Assembly (NCBI RefSeq): GCF_017873605.1
Contig: NZ_JAGGKI010000003.1
Location: 434,001-498,000, forward strand
Direction: 5' to 3'
Source of the DNA: Paenibacillus lactis
GTDB lineage: Bacteria; Bacillota; Bacilli; Paenibacillales; Paenibacillaceae
Length of the DNA: 64,000 nt
Position numbers and translations under genes: made by a program. Under the pieces are notes generated by a model. That model saw nothing but the letters and a program-made list of their open reading frames with translations. It made no database searches and was not told the origin of the DNA. Numbering within the stretch: the stretch's first letter is position 1; every line of letters starts with the position of its first letter. Below, one piece after another: positions 60,562 to 64,000 of the stretch.

Positions 60562-60733
60562 TTTTAGTTGTTTAGAGTTTTTGGCCGGGCTTGGCCCTCT
60601 CTAACTGGCCCTATTTTGCCTGTATTAAAACCGGCAAACGGGAGCCGTCTCTTAGCGGATTATGGTTCCGCTGACGGGCTGTTGCCCTCCCTCTTAGCCG
60701 TTTATACTTTCGCCTGGACCTGTTGCCCTATGT
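60562..60733. repeat. Degenerate repeats of about 41 bases, three copies
   Basis: Copies start near 60562, 60650 and 60692. They share TTAG, a TTTA/TTATGGTT block, GGGCT/GGACCTGTTGCCCT and end near a CTCT stretch. The last two are adjacent. The AviRa-like gene lies just right of them. Intergenic repeat of unknown origin. Confidence 0.5.
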
Positions 60734-60766
60734 CTAGCCCTCAATCCGGCCGACCGGCTCAGCGCG

Positions 60767-61510
60767 TCAATTCCCCAGCGGTTCAAAGATCGCGGCCTGC
60801 CGCTTGCCAATCTTCATATACTGGAGCCTTCTGAAACGGTCATGCTTTAATTTCTGGCCTTTGTCGGAAATGACTGCGACCACCGAGCAGGCGGGATCGA
60901 GAATCGGGTGAAGCTGATCGAAAAAGCGCTGAACCGGCTCTCCGCTTCCGCCGCTCCAGCTGACCAAGTCCCCGTAAGGGAGATCCGTCATAACGATGTG
61001 AGTTCCTCTGGCTCGGTCCAGCCCCCCCTTCGGATCCGTAATATCGCTCTGGAAGCATGCCGCTTCTTCGATCGCGGATTCGGCGATCAGCTCCTTCAGG
61101 CGAGTTGCGCTTTGCAGCGCATCCCGATGGGACGGCTTTCCGTATTGTTCATACAGCGACTTGATCTGTTCGGCTCGCTGCTCGAGCCCCTCCTTGCGCA
61201 GCAGGGACAGGTTTTTTCCCGCGATGGGGAGCACATCGGGCTGAATGTCCGAGCCGATGATCCGGCCCAGCCGCCGTCCATGAAGCAGCCCGACCACGGT
61301 CAGCAAATACGCGCCTCCGCAGCAGGGATCATATAACGTGTAGGGGCCCTCAGCCCCCTTTTGTTCCAGAAGGTGAAAGCATCGCTGAGCCAGCTCGCTT
61401 GCCAGTCTTACGGGAAACGAGGTTGTGCCTCGAGCGTTGTAAAGCACCCGGCCGCTGGCAAAATCCTCGAAACTGCGCGGTGCCGGTTCATATAGGTATT
61501 CCATGGCCAT
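60767..61510 (-). CDS. AviRa-like rRNA methyltransferase
   Basis: A 247-residue SAM-dependent methyltransferase: an opening typical of the AviRa group (YEPAPRSFEDFASGRVLYNA), SAM motif YDPCCGGAYLLTVVGLLHGR near residue 59, SDIQPDVLPIAGKNLSLL, and the catalytic region TDLPYGDLVSWSGG near residue 176. AviRa methylates 23S rRNA and gives avilamycin resistance in its host; here the effect is not shown. AAGGAATT precedes the ATG chosen; another ATG lies two codons later. Confidence 0.82.
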   Translation of the reverse strand: MAMEYLYEPAPRSFEDFASGRVLYNARGTTSFPVRLASELAQRCFHLLEQKGAEGPYTLYDPCCGGAYLLTVVGLLHGRRLGRIIGSDIQPDVLPIAGKNLSLLRKEGLEQRAEQIKSLYEQYGKPSHRDALQSATRLKELIAESAIEEAACFQSDITDPKGGLDRARGTHIVMTDLPYGDLVSWSGGSGEPVQRFFDQLHPILDPACSVVAVISDKGQKLKHDRFRRLQYMKIGKRQAAIFEPLGN

Positions 61511-61770
61511 AATTCCTTCCATCTCTGTTCATGCAGCTGCATGCTTATCCTGATTAGATTCAACTACAGATTAACACCGATTCGCCGGATCTCCAAACCC
61601 TTTGAAGCAAGCAAGGCAGCGATGCGGCCGTTACCTCCCCGCAGCCCAAAGAAGCAACCCTAGGGCGAACCGACACGCGGGTCTCCTGAGAGTTGCTCCC
61701 ATTAACTTGATCATTAGGTCGGACGAGCAAAGGTCTAAAGCCCCGATCGGTCCCTCATCCGCTCATTCGC

Positions 61771-62613
61771 TCATCTGCCGCCGATGCTAACCGCCTCTTT
61801 CCCCTGCATATTGTCCATGCGGACAAGAAACAGATTATCGCTCCAAATGGACATGTAATCATAGGCCGTCGTGCCGTACACATTTTTGAAATGCCGGTTC
61901 AAATGCGCAAGATCCGTAAATCCGCATTGTGAAACGGCGAGATATACGTCGCGGCTATCCTCGATGAGATGCTTGGCCCGCTCCACCTTGCAGTTTAAGT
62001 AATATTGGTAAGGCGACATGCCGGTGTTCGCTTTAAAGGAACGGATGAACTGATATTTGGACATGCCGAAAGCCAAGCTGATTTCATCCAATCGCAGCAC
62101 ATGATCCAGATGCTCCTGCATCAGCGCCTTCGCCTTCTTGGCAAATCCGCTGTCCCGCTTACATTCAAACCTCAGTATATCTTCATTAAAATGCCCCGCC
62201 AGCCGCAGCAGCAGCTCGCTGCACAGCGCCTCCGGCTTGCCGGTGAATATCGCCCTCGTTACATTCAGAATGCTCTGCCTTAGGCCGGCATGATACACGA
62301 TCGGCGTATGGAAGCGGATGATGTCCCTCTTCTGGATCAGCTCATGAAACAGCTGCGGATGAATGTAGATCATCACATAATCAATGCCCGTGCGCTCCTG
62401 CGACCAGCCGTCATGGCTCTGCTCCGGATGAAACAGCATCACGCCGCTTTGATAGGAAGCTTGCTGGCTTCCGTCGAGGGAATACTTCTGAATTCCGCGC
62501 AGGGTGACGCCGAGGGCGTACTCCTCGTGGTAATGCTTCTTATATTTAAAATCGGTAAAGCTCGCGGACAGCGCCGTGATGCCGCACGCTTTTTTATAGA
62601 TAAACCGCTCCAT
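61771..62613 (-). CDS. AraC-family transcriptional regulator
   Basis: A 280-residue regulator. Sugar-binding-like cupin part (residues 1-150: YKKHYHEEYALGVTLRGIQK, GVMLFHPEQSHDGW) and two C-terminal AraC helix-turn-helix motifs (LRLDEISLAFGMSKYQFIRS, VSQCGFTDLAHLNRHFKNVY). GGGGGTGATGG lies before the ATG. It follows the LysE gene after 6 bases, so the two form an operon; it likely controls the exporter. Confidence 0.9.
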   Translation of the reverse strand: MERFIYKKACGITALSASFTDFKYKKHYHEEYALGVTLRGIQKYSLDGSQQASYQSGVMLFHPEQSHDGWSQERTGIDYVMIYIHPQLFHELIQKRDIIRFHTPIVYHAGLRQSILNVTRAIFTGKPEALCSELLLRLAGHFNEDILRFECKRDSGFAKKAKALMQEHLDHVLRLDEISLAFGMSKYQFIRSFKANTGMSPYQYYLNCKVERAKHLIEDSRDVYLAVSQCGFTDLAHLNRHFKNVYGTTAYDYMSIWSDNLFLVRMDNMQGKEAVSIGGR

Positions 62614-62619
62614 CTTCCA

Positions 62620-63216
62620 TCACCCCCTCAGAAGATTCGGTAGGTCCGACACGACGATGGCCGAATACAGCAGGAACAAAGCCAAAACCGTGTTGGTCGT
62701 TCTCCGGTATTTTTGCAAAACACCCTGAAACAGATTGCCGCACACCGCCCAGGTCATATACGCAGCCATCCCGATCAGCGAGACAGCGACAACGAAGACG
62801 GAAATGACCGGCCCCTCGGTATAATAGGGCATGACATAGCTTGGAATGACCGTAAGGGTAAACAACACGACCTTCGGATTCAGAAACTGCATCAAAAACC
62901 CCGATGTGAAGGAAGCCGTCTGGTTTGTCGACGCGTTGGAAACGTCCATATGATATACCTGGTACGCCAGATACAGCATGAAGAGACAGCCTACTACCCG
63001 CAGCACCGGCAGAATGAACGGCATTCCGGAGGACAGCGTCTCGCCGAGGACGACAGATAGGGCAATCAACAGGAAAAAAGCGATCGATGCCCCGGCGATA
63101 TAGCGGAGCGTTCGTTTGATCCCCGACTGCTGGACCGATGCCAGAATGACGATATTCGACGGCCCCGGAGAGAACGCAACGATAAAGCAATAAATAAAGA
63201 ACGAAGAAAAATTCAT
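62620..63216 (-). CDS. LysE-family amino-acid exporter
   Basis: A 198-residue membrane protein with six hydrophobic segments. The LysE/RhtB signature is at the front, VAFSPGPSNIVILASVQQSG, with GFLMQFLNPKVVLFTLTVIP near residue 105. AAGGAGCTG precedes the ATG. It exports an amino acid or derivative; the substrate is not deducible. An AraC regulator follows in the same operon. Confidence 0.9.
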   Translation of the reverse strand: MNFSSFFIYCFIVAFSPGPSNIVILASVQQSGIKRTLRYIAGASIAFFLLIALSVVLGETLSSGMPFILPVLRVVGCLFMLYLAYQVYHMDVSNASTNQTASFTSGFLMQFLNPKVVLFTLTVIPSYVMPYYTEGPVISVFVVAVSLIGMAAYMTWAVCGNLFQGVLQKYRRTTNTVLALFLLYSAIVVSDLPNLLRG

Positions 63217-63341
63217 GACCTGCAGCTCCTTACAAGGAATTCCCTTGCATTATAGAGCGGCCGGTCGAAAAGGGTATAGTACATTATTGCGCATTCAAGA
63301 GAGCTGCCCGAGTATTCCACTGGCCGGATCCAAGGCCTTTT

Positions 63342-63710
63342 TCAACCCGCCTGAACGTCCGTTTGCTCCGCCTTCGGCTGTTCCTGCGCATGGGCGCCGC
63401 CCGACAGGTTCAGCAGCACAACCCCTGCGATGATCAGCAGAATCGAGAATATCTTCAAACCGTTAATTTGTTCCGAAAAGAACGAATATCCGATCAGCGT
63501 GATGATCATAATGCCGAGGCCGGACCAGATCGCGTACGCCACCGAAATTTCGATCTGCTTCAGGCTCAGCGTCAGAAAGCTCAGGCTGCATACATAAAAA
63601 ACGACCAGCAGCACGCTCGGCAGCAGCTTCGTAAATCCCTCCGACATTTTCATATTAATGGTGCCGGCTACTTCAAACAAGATCGCCAGAGCTAAATAGA
63701 ACCAGTGCAT
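63342..63710 (-). CDS. Small multidrug resistance (SMR) efflux protein
   Basis: A 122-residue protein with four membrane helices. The conserved glutamate is in LALAILFEVAGTINMKMSEG near residue 12; IEISVAYAIWSGLGIMIITL and SILLIIAGVVLLNLSGGAHA complete the family pattern. The C-terminal tail of about 17 residues is hydrophilic. GGAG precedes two adjacent ATG codons; I use the second. It is 4 bases after the TetR gene, which probably controls it. Works as a proton/drug antiporter dimer. Confidence 0.92.
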   Translation of the reverse strand: MHWFYLALAILFEVAGTINMKMSEGFTKLLPSVLLVVFYVCSLSFLTLSLKQIEISVAYAIWSGLGIMIITLIGYSFFSEQINGLKIFSILLIIAGVVLLNLSGGAHAQEQPKAEQTDVQAG

Positions 63711-63714
63711 CATT

Positions 63715-64000
63715 TCATTTCTCCTTTCCCTGCCCCGCGGCGATGCCGAACAGCAGGATATCCATGATCGACTTCAGCAGCTCCCCAAGCGGCATCTGAT
63801 GCTTCACCGTTGCCCGGGAGTCGTACATTTGCTGGATTGCGCCCAGATACAGATCGATAAACAACGGAAGCGAGATCGGCTTGATGACGCCCTCAGCCAT
63901 CCCCTGCTCCATCAGCTTGCTGACGATGCCCCACTCTTCTCTGAAAAAGGTATCGAGCTTCTCCCATTGGTTATAATGAAACTTTTTGAGATCCGTCAAA
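63715..64000 (-). CDS. TetR-family regulator, C-terminal part (cut by window end)
   Basis: The frame is open to the last base, so only the C-terminal 95 residues or so are seen; the DNA-binding domain lies outside. Visible text (WEKLDTFFREEWGIVSKLME, PLFIDLYLGAIQQMYDSRAT, LLKSIMDILLFGIAAGQGKE) is typical of the ligand-binding half of TetR proteins. It is the first gene of an operon with the SMR protein, so it probably regulates efflux. Confidence 0.75.
   Translation of the reverse strand, partial: LTDLKKFHYNQWEKLDTFFREEWGIVSKLMEQGMAEGVIKPISLPLFIDLYLGAIQQMYDSRATVKHQMPLGELLKSIMDILLFGIAAGQGKEK

Noticed and set aside
61560..61770. Glycine riboswitch upstream of the AviRa-like gene
   Set aside because: AACTCTCAGG matches one aptamer strand, but the rest of the aptamer core is missing and the neighbouring gene has no glycine link.

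Overview
The window reads as chromosomal DNA of a Paenibacillus-like Bacillota: GC-rich coding sequence, strong AAGGAGG-type ribosome binding sites, UgtP-, YitT-, YhgD/YhgE- and bactofilin-type genes, a split LigD end-joining system, and PBSX-type phage-tail genes. This assignment rests on gene style and content, not on a database match.

Layout. 1-3.4 kb: end-joining ligase and polymerase, an SPL-type radical SAM protein, and a decayed beta-lactamase-family remnant. 3.5-9.7 kb: YitT membrane protein, cardiolipin synthase, an M23 peptidase followed by a bactofilin, and an ABC-2 transporter pair. 9.8-13.3 kb: a small regulatory island with two short Xre-type regulators, a CxxC mini-protein and a PilZ-like protein, linked by GATACAnnnTGTATC palindromes placed on promoters. 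13.5-31.2 kb: housekeeping genes (large glutamate synthase subunit, YhgE with its TetR regulator, diacylglycerol glucosyltransferase-like protein, UPF0173 hydrolase, SleB-like hydrolase, ThpR, hydroxyacid dehydrogenase, alkyltransferase-like protein, methyltransferase, LLM oxidoreductase, dGTPase).

31.8-59.2 kb is the accessory centrepiece: a defective-phage (tailocin) locus with no integrase, terminase, portal, protease or capsid gene. It holds TWO complete contractile-tail modules in tandem on the minus strand. Module A (56.7 to 45.8 kb, transcribed first) and module B (45.75 to 33.5 kb) each have a tail-terminator-like protein, a small pre-sheath protein, sheath, tube, tail chaperone with a -1 frameshift extension, tape measure, LysM hub protein, XkdQ-, XkdR-, XkdS-, XkdT- and XkdU-like baseplate proteins, and their own fibre. 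They share one control region (ArpU-type activator, Xre repressor, ImmA-type protease) and one holin/endolysin pair. Both chaperones carry the same slippery heptamer A AAA AAC directly against the stop codon. Intrinsic terminators sit just before the first tail gene, inside module A after the tube gene, and just before the holin; the last is next to about seven 43-bp tandem repeats. This suggests transcription read-through sets the order and dosage of particle parts and delays lysis. The best reading is one induction switch making two different R-type-like particles with different fibres.

59.3-64 kb: TetR regulators, a YvaD-like membrane protein, an AviRa-like rRNA methyltransferase, an AraC regulator with a LysE exporter, and an SMR efflux protein with a TetR regulator cut by the window edge.
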